Assembly: GCF_001427905.1 (NCBI RefSeq)
Contig: NZ_LMEF01000008.1
Coordinates: forward strand, 455-64,454
Reading direction: 5' to 3'
DNA length: 64,000 nucleotides
From: Flavobacterium sp. Root420
Lineage (GTDB): Bacteria; Bacteroidota; Bacteroidia; Flavobacteriales; Flavobacteriaceae
Position numbers and translations under genes: made by a program. The notes below the pieces were generated by a model. The model searched no databases. It was not told the origin of the DNA and worked only from the letters and a program-made list of their open reading frames with translations. Positions 8,437-19,370 of this stretch are shown piece by piece. Numbering within the stretch: position 1 is the first letter of the stretch; each line of letters begins with the position of its first letter.

Positions 8437-8967
8437 TTATTTCTGTCCTTCCTTCTCAAGCCATTTAAAGTTTCCTTTCTCAGTCGCATCAAGAAGATCA
8501 ATATTAAGCTTGTTTGAAATATCTAAAGAAAATTGGTAGGCAGCGTCTTTATTTTCAAAACTATACATTTTGTAATGTCTGTTTTTAACATACCAAAGAC
8601 TTGTTCCATATTCGCCCCACTTATCCTGGAAAAATGAAACATATTCAAACTCCGTTACTTTAGATTTTACATCATATGAAAATGGTCCAACAATATATCT
8701 GGAAATAATAAGATTGGTATCCAGGTCTACAAGCAAATTCTTGGTAGCAGAAAATTTTAATCCGTAAACAAAACAATATGTTCCAAAAAAAACTAATCTT
8801 ACACAGGCTCTAATACAGATTTCTGTTGATACTTCAATAAAACCATAGTAAACAATTAATGTTACCATATAAATTATAGCACTATAAAAAACTGAAGCTA
8901 GTAATAACTCATACCAACTTCTTTTTTTCTCGAAAATTGCAACTTCGTATTCTATCTTTTCTTTCAT
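8437..8967 (-). CDS. Membrane protein, hypothetical
   Basis: The protein has 176 residues from the chosen start (MKEKIEYEVAIFEKK). Two hydrophobic segments lie near residues 20-45 and 50-70, and the rest is soluble, so it is probably an inner-membrane protein with a cytosolic tail. An ATG nine codons upstream (8994) falls inside the atpC terminator stem, so 8967, preceded by ggaaa, is the better start. No family is recognised. The 186 bp after it hold no gene I can see. Confidence 0.65.
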   Translation of the reverse strand: MKEKIEYEVAIFEKKRSWYELLLASVFYSAIIYMVTLIVYYGFIEVSTEICIRACVRLVFFGTYCFVYGLKFSATKNLLVDLDTNLIISRYIVGPFSYDVKSKVTEFEYVSFFQDKWGEYGTSLWYVKNRHYKMYSFENKDAAYQFSLDISNKLNIDLLDATEKGNFKWLEKEGQK

Positions 8968-8982
8968 TTTCCAAAAATAAAA

Positions 8983-9010
8983 AAAGCCAAACATTTCTGT
9001 TTGGCCTTTT
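8983..9010 (-). terminator. Terminator after atpC
   Basis: On the minus strand, aaaggccaaaca / tgtttggcttttttt forms a stem of at least 8 bp with a one-base bulge and a T-run. It lies 20 bp past the atpC stop. Confidence 0.75.
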
Positions 9011-9029
9011 CATTTATTTTGAAACTGTT

Positions 9030-9311
9030 TTAGTCAACTAAAACAATTACTTTATTGTCTTTCATTTCGATAGTACCTGACGTAATCTCTAATGTATAGG
9101 TTTGGTCATTTACTTTCGTGAATTTATCCGCTACATCTTTAGAAAAATTGAAACTTGAAGCTGCAATTTTAATAGTTCCTTTTTCCAGAATAGAAACAAT
9201 AGGAGCGTGATGATTCAATATTTGAAAGCTTCCATCAACTCCAGGTAATGTAACAGATGTTATTTCTCCTGAAAATAATTTTGCTTCTGGTGATACTATT
9301 TCTAAAATCAT
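9030..9311 (-). CDS. atpC: F1Fo ATP synthase epsilon subunit (short form)
   Basis: The protein has 93 residues from MILEIVSPEAKLFSGEI. It forms the N-terminal beta-sandwich of subunit epsilon, with the conserved LPGVDGSFQILNHHAPIVSIL. It links the F1 central stalk to the c-ring. The C-terminal two-helix domain of the ~135-residue E. coli protein is missing, as is usual in Bacteroidota, so the inhibitory helical arm is absent. An in-frame ATG at 9371 would add residues encoded by a noncoding repeat and is rejected. atpD lies 83 bp upstream; the other ATP synthase genes are not here. Confidence 0.93.
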   Translation of the reverse strand: MILEIVSPEAKLFSGEITSVTLPGVDGSFQILNHHAPIVSILEKGTIKIAASSFNFSKDVADKFTKVNDQTYTLEITSGTIEMKDNKVIVLVD

Positions 9312-9320
9312 ATTTTTTTT

Positions 9321-9388
9321 AGTTAATAGTTGATGATTGATGGTTGATGGTTGCTTTCTAACAACTGACAACTAACAACTAACAACCA
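9321..9388. repeat. Word-repeat inverted segment between atpD and atpC
   Basis: A left half of gttgatg-type words (agttgatgattgatggttgatgg) is mirrored by a right half of aacaac-type words (acaactgacaactaacaac). The two halves can pair imperfectly. It sits inside an operon, so it cannot be a full terminator for downstream atpC. Confidence 0.6.
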
Positions 9389-9394
9389 ATATTA

Positions 9395-10909
<1,515 letters not shown>

Positions 10910-10967
10910 TTATGTATTTATTAAATAGCTATTTAGGTTTATCGAAAATACCTCTTTTTTCAGAGCG

Positions 10968-10997
10968 CAAAGATAATTTTTTAAAATATAAAATCAA
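10968..10997 (-). promoter_or_regulatory. Promoter of atpD-atpC
   Basis: On the minus strand, TTG (10997-10995), a 19-bp spacer and TATCTTTG (10975-10968) match the Bacteroidota -33/-7 consensus closely. The predicted start gives a 5' leader of about 55-58 nt before the atpD ATG. Confidence 0.7.
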
Positions 10998-11086
10998 TTT
11001 TTTTTTCATAAAAAATACCATGATTTTGTTTGATTCCTAAAAGACAGGCTTCAAATATCTAAAATGGCAATTTTTTATCAAATAAA

Positions 11087-11122
11087 AAAAGCCACTACAT
11101 TTTAGAAATGAGTGACTTTCTT
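11087..11122 (-). terminator. Terminator after the SGNH lipoprotein gene
   Basis: An imperfect stem (aaagccactacattt with aaatgagtgacttt) is followed on the minus strand by an A/T-rich run. It lies about 20 bp past the stop of the gene ending at 11140. Confidence 0.55.
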
Positions 11123-11139
11123 ACTAAAAAAAATTGGCT

Positions 11140-12711
11140 TTATTGAATTACTTGCGGATATTGAATTGGGTATAAGGCCAAATCAACATGACGCAGTGTA
11201 GAACCATATTTCGCATTAATGGCATCTATAAAAATATTAGCAATTAAACCATAACCTCTTGCACTTGGATGAACTCCATCTAAAGAAAAAGCACCTCCTG
11301 TAGCAAATGAAGACGACATGGTGAAATTTCCAAATCGAATTCCGCCGCTTGCTAATTGCGTTAAGGTTGCTCTTGTATCAACAAAAGCCAGATCTTTTTC
11401 CTTAGCTACTGCCTCAATTGTTACATTATACGCATCTGTTGCTTTTTTAACCTCAGCTGCTTCTGTTGGAATAAGCACATGTTTATCTTGTAACGGATAA
11501 GTTATTCCAAATTTATTTAAAGGAGCAGGTGGTGCAATTCCTAAACCAGAATTTGCTGCAGTTGGAGGCATACCAATATCTGGTCTTGTTGTCAAAACTA
11601 CTAAATCTGTTGCTTTAGCTTGTCTGGCCTGGCCAAATACAGTACCGTAAAAAGCAGCAGTCTGCGCTCCTAATGTTGGAGTAAATGCAGCAGTTAACTG
11701 TGCTGATAAATTTGTCAAACTCTCATCTTTTATTAGAAGAGGATGATTTGCAGCCGTTTCAGACAATAAATTAATTCTGTCTCCTGCACCAAAAGCAGTT
11801 AATGCTTGTTTTAACGGGCCATATAATTGTGCATTCAATGCTTGTATTGTCGCTTTACCTACAGCTTCACTACCGCCACCAAGTATTTTAGTCGTCACTG
11901 GATTATACGGAACTGTTGTAAAATAAGGGAGTGCCGTGATGTATGGCAAATTTGCCACAACGCCTTTTGCACCTTTAGCAGTAAGTCCTGTAACTAAATT
12001 ACTATATACACTCGCGAACACTGTTGGATCTGTAATATCATTTCCTCCATAGGTCGACGGATTAGGATTTCCAGTCTGATCCTTTCCTATTCCTCCTGAA
12101 GTTGCATAGGATAAAACGTCATTTCCTCCAATAAACAAAGAGAAAAACGTTGGATTCTGAGCAATTGCATCTGCTAAAACCGAAGTCCCTGGAGCACTTG
12201 AAAATCTGGCAAAATATGGATTTGCAGCGCCAGTCGCGACACCGGCAACATTTCCGTAACCCGCCGCCAGTAAATGAAAACTTTTAGCACCCGGAACACC
12301 TAAATTACCAAATGTACCTGTAAGATGAGCCGTAACCTCAGTTGTTGGTTTTCCCGGAACATTTACAGGAGTCAGAGTTTCTCCAACAAAATATAAACGT
12401 GTCCCTGCGATCACATTTCCTCCCAGCAACAAACCACCAATATTATCATTCATATATGGCGTTGCAAAAGCACCTCCTCCGGCCGCAACAAATTGTTGTG
12501 CCAAAATATTAGTATAGGCTCCATCCTGCCCTTTTTTAAAGAGCGCATTATCACTATAACCCGCTGCAAAAGAATCTCCAAGGGCAACATATTTTGTAAA
12601 AACTGCTGACCCGGGTACAACAGGCACTTCTGCGGGCGCATCACTATCATCATTATTACACGCCATAAAGGTTAAAGAAACCAATAAAAGCCATTTTATA
12701 TTTTTTTTCAT
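11140..12711 (-). CDS. SGNH/GDSL-family hydrolase lipoprotein
   Basis: The protein has 523 residues. A lipoprotein signal ends at Cys18 (VSLTFMAC). The SGNH blocks are complete: block I YVALGDSFAAGY with Ser47, block III FIGGNDVL, and block V LDGVHPSARGYG with Asp478 and His481. It should be an ester hydrolase on the outer membrane. The central part is longer than in a minimal SGNH enzyme and rich in Ala, Thr and Gly. The TonB-dependent receptor gene lies 92 bp upstream on the same strand, so the pair may release and import an acylated nutrient. Confidence 0.88.
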   Translation of the reverse strand: MKKNIKWLLLVSLTFMACNNDDSDAPAEVPVVPGSAVFTKYVALGDSFAAGYSDNALFKKGQDGAYTNILAQQFVAAGGGAFATPYMNDNIGGLLLGGNVIAGTRLYFVGETLTPVNVPGKPTTEVTAHLTGTFGNLGVPGAKSFHLLAAGYGNVAGVATGAANPYFARFSSAPGTSVLADAIAQNPTFFSLFIGGNDVLSYATSGGIGKDQTGNPNPSTYGGNDITDPTVFASVYSNLVTGLTAKGAKGVVANLPYITALPYFTTVPYNPVTTKILGGGSEAVGKATIQALNAQLYGPLKQALTAFGAGDRINLLSETAANHPLLIKDESLTNLSAQLTAAFTPTLGAQTAAFYGTVFGQARQAKATDLVVLTTRPDIGMPPTAANSGLGIAPPAPLNKFGITYPLQDKHVLIPTEAAEVKKATDAYNVTIEAVAKEKDLAFVDTRATLTQLASGGIRFGNFTMSSSFATGGAFSLDGVHPSARGYGLIANIFIDAINAKYGSTLRHVDLALYPIQYPQVIQ

Positions 12712-12803
12712 GTCATTAAGTTTAAAATTATTACATCCTTTTATTTTCTTTCGTTTAGAATAATAGAAAGAAAACCCTACTTCATCAAATTAATTATTTT
12801 CAA

Positions 12804-15596
12804 TTATGGATTAATTGTCCACGAAGCAAACCACATCTGACCAATTGCTCCAGCACCAATTACCTGAAGATAATCTTTTCCGAAAAGGTTAGTTGCCCCA
12901 ACTTTAATAACTGATTTAAGTTTTGGAAAAGCATAATTAATCTGAGCATCAAGAACTGTGTTTTCAGGAATCATACCATCTCCGAAAGAAGATTGCCATA
13001 AATATTCTGTATTCCATCTTACATTCAAATTAAATCCTAAATTTTTAATCACTTTAGCATTTCCAAGAGAAGCTTTAATTCTGTGTTTTGGTGTATTAAA
13101 TCCTGCTATGAAACTTGGATCTTCTGATTGATCAAAATCAAATTGTGCGTAGTTATAATTTACCCCTACTTCAAAATCTTTATACACTTTTTTAGACAAA
13201 CCAACTCCAAAACCTAATGAAGAAACTTCTGCCGTTGTATTAGTATATACCTGATAAACTCTTCTGTCTCCAAACGCTAATGCCTGATACGTTTGCTGAA
13301 CTGCAGGATTTGAAGGATCTGTTCCTACTGTTCCATAATAAGGAGAAATTACTCTCGCTGTATTCATGAAATCATTGTAGATATTGTAATAAGCATTTAT
13401 GTCGATTGATAAATCATTTTGAACTACTGAACGATATCCTATCTCAAAAGCCTGAACTTGCTCTGGTTTTACTAAACCAATATTAGCAACCTTAAGATCT
13501 CCAGGATTTGCAGAAGCAGCAAAAGCCTGAACAGAAGCTACTGTATATGCATTATGATAAGCATTTTGACCAGACATACCAATAGTCGCAGGCTGTCCGG
13601 CAATTGTTTGCCCTGCTGCGCTTACATTTACAGTCTCCTGGAAACGATCTAAATTTTCAGCGGCAGAACCAATTAAAGCAAATGGCCCTAAATCTAAACC
13701 AATATACTGATCTTGTGTTGTTGGGTTACGAAAACCTGTTTGATAAGACAATCTGAAGTTATGTCTTTTAGATTCTCCTGCAGAATATACAAATGAAACT
13801 CTAGGAGAAAGGTTACCATCAAAATTTTGGCTTTTATCATAACGTAATGATCCTGTAAATTTTAAACGATCATCCATGAATTTCTTTTGCAATTGTGCGT
13901 ATGCACCATATTCTTTGTACTCAATTGGTCCATCATAATCTGTAAAGATTGTACCTTCTGAATCCATTATATATTTTCTCCAGGAACCACCAACCTGAAT
14001 TTCTGCCCATTTAATTATATCTCTAAAATTATAATTCACATCAGAATGATATAATTTTGAATGATCAATAAACTTAGCACCCTGAGTAAAATCAGGATTA
14101 GATGTTACAGATTTAAGAGCACTGTTAAACTGAGCCGAACCTGGTTCAAATCTTGGAGAACCTGTTGGTTTTGGAATAAAAGAAATAGCAGCTGGTAAAA
14201 TATTATAATCTGCAAAATTTCTGGCAATTGCAGCAGATTCATTTGCATTAGTTCCCATAACAGCCCCAGAAAATTGGTAAGCTGTAGCATAATTGGTAAA
14301 CCATTCCTGATCTGATTTTGCAGCTCTGTTTACGTTCCAGGCAGCAAATCGCATATCATATGAATTCCCTGCATCCTCATCAGTAGCATACACTCGAGCA
14401 AAAAAGTTTTTTCCTTTTACTTCGATTTTTCCTTGTTGCATCATGAAATCCTTCAGTGCATATCTATTGGCTCCCTGGTAAATTGTACTACCTAAACCAA
14501 TTTTATATTGTAAAATAACTTCCGTATCATCCTTAAAAGGTTTGATATGCGCAGAGAAATCCGCTTTAATGTTTTTAACTTTATTATCCGTTAAATCCTG
14601 TTCACGATATCCGGTTCTACTAACTTGTCCTACATTCGGAATAAAAGTTGTTACTTCATCACCATATACATTTAATCCATCATAGTTTTGATTCATTGCA
14701 TGACCTTCAGAACCTCCAGTCATACTTCTTTTATCGGCAGCAATCCATTCCGTTGCTTCCATATAGGTGAAATTGGCTTTTAAAGCAAAATTCTCTGTAA
14801 ATGCTTTTGCAGCTCTAATTCCAAAATCATTGTAGTCATTTGTTCCGGCAGCATCCTGACTTGTCTGGCCATATTTGTAGTAAACACTAATTCCTTCATT
14901 AGTAAAAGGACTTTTACTATTCATAAACATAATACCATTAAAAGCATTCGCACCATAAAGTGCAGAAGAAGCACCTGGCAATAACTCCACGTTTGCTACA
15001 TCAATATCAGAGATCCCAATTAAGTTACCTAATACAAAATTTAATGCAGGAGATGAATTGTCCATTCCATCAACCAATTGCATAAAACGAGTATTTGCAA
15101 CAGTAGCAAAACCACGTGTATTAATCGATTTAAATGAAATACTACTGGTATTAAAATTTACTTCTTTTAAATTTTCTAAACCATCATAAAAAGTTGCCGC
15201 AGTAGTGTTCTTTATTTCCTGAATACCCATCCTTTCAATTGTCACTGGTGACTCAATCACTCTTTCAGGAGTTCTCGAAGCTGAAACCACGATTTCATCC
15301 AGCTTAGTTTCTTCATCTTTCAGAACTACATCAAGTTTTTGACTCAGCGATGTTACACTGATTGTTTTAGTTTCAAATCCTACCGCTGATACTTTAATTG
15401 AAAAAGGTGGTTTTGCAGTAGTGCTTAATTTGAAAGTACCATCAAAGTCCGTTGAAGTTCCTGTTGAACTCCCAACCACATTTATGTTGGCACCAGGAAT
15501 AGATTGTTTGTTACTATCGGTAACAGAACCAGTAATTGTATTCTGCGCAAAGGATATTCCGCAGAAAAACAACATAATTAGCAAATACACTCTCAT
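12804..15596 (-). CDS. TonB-dependent outer membrane receptor
   Basis: The protein has 930 residues. A signal peptide (LIMLFFCGISFAQ) is followed by a carboxypeptidase-regulatory-like domain at about residues 20-95 (ITGSVTDSNKQSIPGANINV), a plug at about 110-230 with the TonB-box-like LDEIVVSASR and LLPGASSALYGANAFNGIM, and then a long beta-barrel. It should take up a large or scarce nutrient using TonB-ExbBD energy. The barrel has no SusD partner beside it, so it is not a classical SusCD pair. The SGNH hydrolase downstream is its likely partner. The substrate is unknown. Confidence 0.93.
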   Translation of the reverse strand: MRVYLLIMLFFCGISFAQNTITGSVTDSNKQSIPGANINVVGSSTGTSTDFDGTFKLSTTAKPPFSIKVSAVGFETKTISVTSLSQKLDVVLKDEETKLDEIVVSASRTPERVIESPVTIERMGIQEIKNTTAATFYDGLENLKEVNFNTSSISFKSINTRGFATVANTRFMQLVDGMDNSSPALNFVLGNLIGISDIDVANVELLPGASSALYGANAFNGIMFMNSKSPFTNEGISVYYKYGQTSQDAAGTNDYNDFGIRAAKAFTENFALKANFTYMEATEWIAADKRSMTGGSEGHAMNQNYDGLNVYGDEVTTFIPNVGQVSRTGYREQDLTDNKVKNIKADFSAHIKPFKDDTEVILQYKIGLGSTIYQGANRYALKDFMMQQGKIEVKGKNFFARVYATDEDAGNSYDMRFAAWNVNRAAKSDQEWFTNYATAYQFSGAVMGTNANESAAIARNFADYNILPAAISFIPKPTGSPRFEPGSAQFNSALKSVTSNPDFTQGAKFIDHSKLYHSDVNYNFRDIIKWAEIQVGGSWRKYIMDSEGTIFTDYDGPIEYKEYGAYAQLQKKFMDDRLKFTGSLRYDKSQNFDGNLSPRVSFVYSAGESKRHNFRLSYQTGFRNPTTQDQYIGLDLGPFALIGSAAENLDRFQETVNVSAAGQTIAGQPATIGMSGQNAYHNAYTVASVQAFAASANPGDLKVANIGLVKPEQVQAFEIGYRSVVQNDLSIDINAYYNIYNDFMNTARVISPYYGTVGTDPSNPAVQQTYQALAFGDRRVYQVYTNTTAEVSSLGFGVGLSKKVYKDFEVGVNYNYAQFDFDQSEDPSFIAGFNTPKHRIKASLGNAKVIKNLGFNLNVRWNTEYLWQSSFGDGMIPENTVLDAQINYAFPKLKSVIKVGATNLFGKDYLQVIGAGAIGQMWFASWTINP

Positions 15597-15896
15597 GTGG
15601 GTTAGTTTTTGGTTAGTTTATCTAGCCAAAATACAAATATTTTTGATATTAATAAAAAAACGTTAAAAAAAATTAATATAACGCATCTTTTTTGTTAGTA
15701 TTTTAACATTTTCACATTGTGTTTTATTAAAGTAACAGCAACAACAAAGCATTTCAAATCTTAAATAGTATGCATACATATAAAATTTAAGAGAAAAAAT
15801 GAAGATTTAATAAAAATAGCGGGTAAGAAAAAAAATTTGACAATAAAAAAAAGCGAGACGTAAATCTCGCTTTTTAACATATTATAAATTATAAAC
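15597..15896. other. Intergenic region upstream of the TonB receptor gene
   Basis: These 300 A/T-rich bases have no reading frame I would accept. Near the receptor start a minus-strand TATTTTGG resembles the -7 box with one deviation. The far end holds the glmS terminator. No word repeats are seen. Confidence 0.5.
15847..15875 (-). terminator. Terminator after glmS
   Basis: The arms aaaaagcgaga (15847-15857) and tctcgcttttt (15865-15875) pair perfectly and end in a T-run on the minus strand. It lies 22 bp past the glmS stop. Confidence 0.87.
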
Positions 15897-17744
15897 TTAT
15901 TCTACAGTAACAGATTTAGCTAAGTTACGTGGCTGATCAACATTACAACCTCTCATTACAGCAATATGGTAAGAAAGCAATTGCAATGGTATTGTAGTAA
16001 TTAACGGAGACAAGGCATCTGAAGTTTCAGGAATCTCAATAACATAATCCGCTAACTCGCGAACCTGAGTATCGCCTTTAGTAACAACAGCGATGATTTT
16101 TCCGCTTCTTGATTTTATTTCCTGGATGTTACTTACAATTTTATCATAGTGCCCTTGTTTGGGCGCAATAACAATAACGGGCATATGCTCATCAATAAGA
16201 GCAATTGGACCGTGTTTCATTTCAGCTGCAGGATAACCTTCAGCGTGAATATATGATATCTCTTTCAGTTTTAAAGCTCCTTCAAGTGCAACCGGAAAGT
16301 TATATCCACGACCTAAATACAGGCAATTTGGGGCATCTTTAAAAGCAGCAGCAATTTCTTTTGCTCTTTCATTTGTTTCTAATGCTTCAGCTACTTTTTC
16401 AGGAATTATTTCTAATTCTTGTAAATAAGTATGGAAATCAGTATTTGATAAAGTACCTTTTGCTTTTCCTAATCTTAAAGCAATCATAGTTAAAACTGTG
16501 ATTTGAGTAGTAAAGGCTTTAGTAGATGCCACTCCAATTTCTGGCCCTGCGTGTGTATAAGCACCTGCGTGACTTTCTCTTGAAATAGAAGAACCTACAA
16601 CATTACAAACTCCAAATACAAAAGCACCATTTTCTTTTGCCAATTTAATAGCAGCCATAGTGTCTGCAGTTTCTCCAGATTGAGAAATAGCGATTACAAT
16701 GTCATCTTTATTAATAATTGGGTTTCTATATCTAAATTCAGAAGCATATTCTACTTCAACAGGAATACGTGTAAATTCTTCAAAAATATATTCCGCTACT
16801 AGTCCTGCATGCCACGAAGTACCACAAGCAACAATCAGAATTCGTTTCGCATTTAAGAATTTCTCAAGATTATCTTCAACACCAGCCATTTGAACAATTC
16901 CTTCATTTGCGTGAAGTCTTCCTCTGTAGGTATCTTTTATAACACTCGGTTGCTCGTAGATTTCTTTAAGCATAAAATGGTCATAACCACCTTTTTCAAT
17001 TTGCTCCAAATTCATTTGAAGCTCCTGAATATAAGGATCTACTAAAGAGTCATCTTTTATTTTTCTAACTTTAAGAGGCTTGTGCAATCTAATGTTTGCC
17101 ATTTCACCATCCTCAAGATAAATTGCATTTGAAGTGTATTCAATAAAAGGAGAAGCATCAGAAGCAATAAAATATTCTCCTTCACCAACACCAATAGCCA
17201 AAGGGCTTCCTAATCTGGCAGCGACAATTTCATTAGGATTTTTTTTATCAAAAACTGCAATTGCATAGGCACCCACCACTTGATTCAAAGCAATTTGAAC
17301 TGCCTTTCCTAATTTTATACCTTCATTTTTCTGAACTTCTTCAATTAAGTTCACTAAAACTTCTGTATCAGTATCCGATTTAAAAATATACCCTCTTTTT
17401 ATTAATTCTTCTTTAAGTGGTGCATAATTTTCTATAATCCCGTTGTGAATAATCACTAATTCACCAGAATTAGAAAGATGCGGATGTGAATTTACATCAT
17501 TTGGCACTCCATGGGTGGCCCAACGAGTGTGTCCAATCCCAATAGTTCCGTTGGTCGTAAAACCATCTTTTGTTTTAGCTTCAAGATCCGAAACTTTACC
17601 TTTTGTTTTACAAAGTTTAACGCCTGAATTATCATACAACATAACTCCTGCACTATCATATCCTCTGTATTCGAGTCGCTTTAGTCCTTTTATAACAATA
17701 GGATACGCCTCTCGATGGCCGATATATCCAACAATTCCACACAT
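15897..17744 (-). CDS. glmS: Glutamine-fructose-6-phosphate aminotransferase (isomerising)
   Basis: The protein has 615 residues, the usual length. It makes glucosamine-6-phosphate, the entry to peptidoglycan and LPS amino sugars. The N-terminal glutaminase uses Cys2 (MCGIVGYIGHR), with GIGHTRWATHG and the substrate-binding HNGIIENY. Two SIS isomerase domains follow, with CGTSWHAG, SQSGETADTM and the C-terminal AEMKHGPIALI and NLAKSVTVE. The DUF4270 gene ends 9 bp upstream, so it is co-transcribed. I checked only coarsely for an upstream glmS ribozyme; none is expected in this 9-bp gap. Confidence 0.97.
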   Translation of the reverse strand: MCGIVGYIGHREAYPIVIKGLKRLEYRGYDSAGVMLYDNSGVKLCKTKGKVSDLEAKTKDGFTTNGTIGIGHTRWATHGVPNDVNSHPHLSNSGELVIIHNGIIENYAPLKEELIKRGYIFKSDTDTEVLVNLIEEVQKNEGIKLGKAVQIALNQVVGAYAIAVFDKKNPNEIVAARLGSPLAIGVGEGEYFIASDASPFIEYTSNAIYLEDGEMANIRLHKPLKVRKIKDDSLVDPYIQELQMNLEQIEKGGYDHFMLKEIYEQPSVIKDTYRGRLHANEGIVQMAGVEDNLEKFLNAKRILIVACGTSWHAGLVAEYIFEEFTRIPVEVEYASEFRYRNPIINKDDIVIAISQSGETADTMAAIKLAKENGAFVFGVCNVVGSSISRESHAGAYTHAGPEIGVASTKAFTTQITVLTMIALRLGKAKGTLSNTDFHTYLQELEIIPEKVAEALETNERAKEIAAAFKDAPNCLYLGRGYNFPVALEGALKLKEISYIHAEGYPAAEMKHGPIALIDEHMPVIVIAPKQGHYDKIVSNIQEIKSRSGKIIAVVTKGDTQVRELADYVIEIPETSDALSPLITTIPLQLLSYHIAVMRGCNVDQPRNLAKSVTVE

Positions 17745-17753
17745 ATATATTTA

Positions 17754-19349
17754 TTAATTTGGTTTCGTATAGTAAACTTCAAGTCTCAATCTCTTATCAT
17801 CCGGTACAGTAGCTTTACTTCCATATAATATAGTTCCCACCGGACTCATAACTGATCCTCTTGGTGCTTCTGAAAAATACTCGTTTGGATTTATTTGAAT
17901 CCTATTTTTCAATTTGTTTGAAGCCACTAGATCAATGCTTTCTGTTACAACTAAACCTAATTTTACATTCACAGCTGTAGCATCTTTTATAAGATTCCTG
18001 ATGTGATTTGTAATTCTCACCTTGTATGATTTTCCACGTTTAGTAGTAGCATCAACCTCTAAAAGACCTCCAAAAATATATCTCGTTGCTTTAGGATCAC
18101 TACCTGCAAATCCGCTAGTTCCGTCAGAATAATCTATTAACGGAACATTATTTGTTAAATCATACAAATAAACTCTTTTTGGCTCGTAGTCTGAATCTTT
18201 CATTTTATCAGAATCAACATAAAAAACCAAATTTGCTTCATTTACAATCCACTTATTTGTTCTGATTTCAGCTAATTTCGTTGCAAAATTAGAAAGGTCT
18301 ATTACAGCAAGTGACCCCTGACCACCTTTTAAATAAAGATTTTCATCACCATTAGTGTTATCAGGATTCTTTATCGCAGTATCATAGTTGGTGTTTTTAG
18401 TATCATTTAACAAACTAACAGCAGCACCAGCTAAATTAATTACGAGAGATTTATCTTCTTTTACAGTTTCTGCGTCTGTTGTAATAGCAGTTTTGGCCTT
18501 ATATTTAATTGTTATTTTACCTTTAGAAAAATCTAAAAGCGCCATATTGCTCTTAAGTCCTGCTTTCTCTGCCTTAAAATAGAGTCCTCTGAAATACTCC
18601 TGAAAAGCATCACCATTTGCAAGTTTTGAAGCTGCGGCATTTAAGATTTTAGCCTGAAAAAAATCTTTATTTAAATTTAGGCGCATTTCCGGAGCAACTC
18701 TTGTTGTAGTCTCTTTACCAGTTGTAGCATCAGTCGTTACATCTACTAGCTCTTTAGCATCAAAAAAGAACTGGTCATTCTGCAATACATTTGGATCATC
18801 GTTTAATCGATTTCCTTTTTTAAAATTATCAAAATCAGCATTTTGATCTGTATAATACAATTGTGCCAATTGTGATCCGTTATCAAAATAAGAACTACGC
18901 ATCTGAACGCCAGATTCGTAAACACTTAATTTAAGGTTACCTTCTGGTGCCCCAAAAATAGAATCTAACTCATAAACACGGCTTCCATCAGTATTTGTAC
19001 TTTTTACATGACTAAAGTAAGGAATATTCAACAACACACTTTCAACAACCGGCTCTTCACCAATAGTTGGAGCATAGTCAACTAATGTAAGCTGAGTAGC
19101 AAAATTACCGTTTGTAGTTCCTAAAACAGGATTATCATAAATACCTAATCCATTAATTGCTAATCCATTTGATTGAATTGGCGTAATTTCCTGGTTATAA
19201 GCCAAAACATCATATTTTTCAGGCGCTAAATCAAAATGGTTATCTCCGATCAAATCATCACCAATCGCATTAAAATCTTTATCGCAAGAATAGAAAAGAA
19301 CAACCGTTGCAACTAATAGAATTTTCTTAATAAAAGAAGTATTATACAT
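17754..19349 (-). CDS. DUF4270 family surface lipoprotein
   Basis: The protein has 531 residues and a lipoprotein signal ending in VVLFYSC (Cys22). The next residues (DKDFNAIGDDLIGDNHFDL) and the block IPYFSHV match the DUF4270 family, found in Bacteroidota beside glycogen-synthase-like and glmS genes. The repeated beta-rich blocks (VVESVLLNIPYF, IVNEANLVFYVDSDKM) suggest a DNRLRE- or jelly-roll-like extracellular protein. No function is known. It sits 21 bp after the GT5-like gene and 9 bp before glmS in one operon. Confidence 0.87.
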   Translation of the reverse strand: MYNTSFIKKILLVATVVLFYSCDKDFNAIGDDLIGDNHFDLAPEKYDVLAYNQEITPIQSNGLAINGLGIYDNPVLGTTNGNFATQLTLVDYAPTIGEEPVVESVLLNIPYFSHVKSTNTDGSRVYELDSIFGAPEGNLKLSVYESGVQMRSSYFDNGSQLAQLYYTDQNADFDNFKKGNRLNDDPNVLQNDQFFFDAKELVDVTTDATTGKETTTRVAPEMRLNLNKDFFQAKILNAAASKLANGDAFQEYFRGLYFKAEKAGLKSNMALLDFSKGKITIKYKAKTAITTDAETVKEDKSLVINLAGAAVSLLNDTKNTNYDTAIKNPDNTNGDENLYLKGGQGSLAVIDLSNFATKLAEIRTNKWIVNEANLVFYVDSDKMKDSDYEPKRVYLYDLTNNVPLIDYSDGTSGFAGSDPKATRYIFGGLLEVDATTKRGKSYKVRITNHIRNLIKDATAVNVKLGLVVTESIDLVASNKLKNRIQINPNEYFSEAPRGSVMSPVGTILYGSKATVPDDKRLRLEVYYTKPN

Positions 19350-19370
19350 GTTTAATAATAAAGTTAAAAT

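Noticed and set aside
9312..9371. 20-residue N-terminal extension of AtpC
   Set aside because: It is encoded by the word-repeat segment; MILEIVSPEAKLF is the normal family start.
17745..17753. glmS ribozyme
   Set aside because: The 9-bp gap before glmS has no room for one, and none is expected in this lineage.
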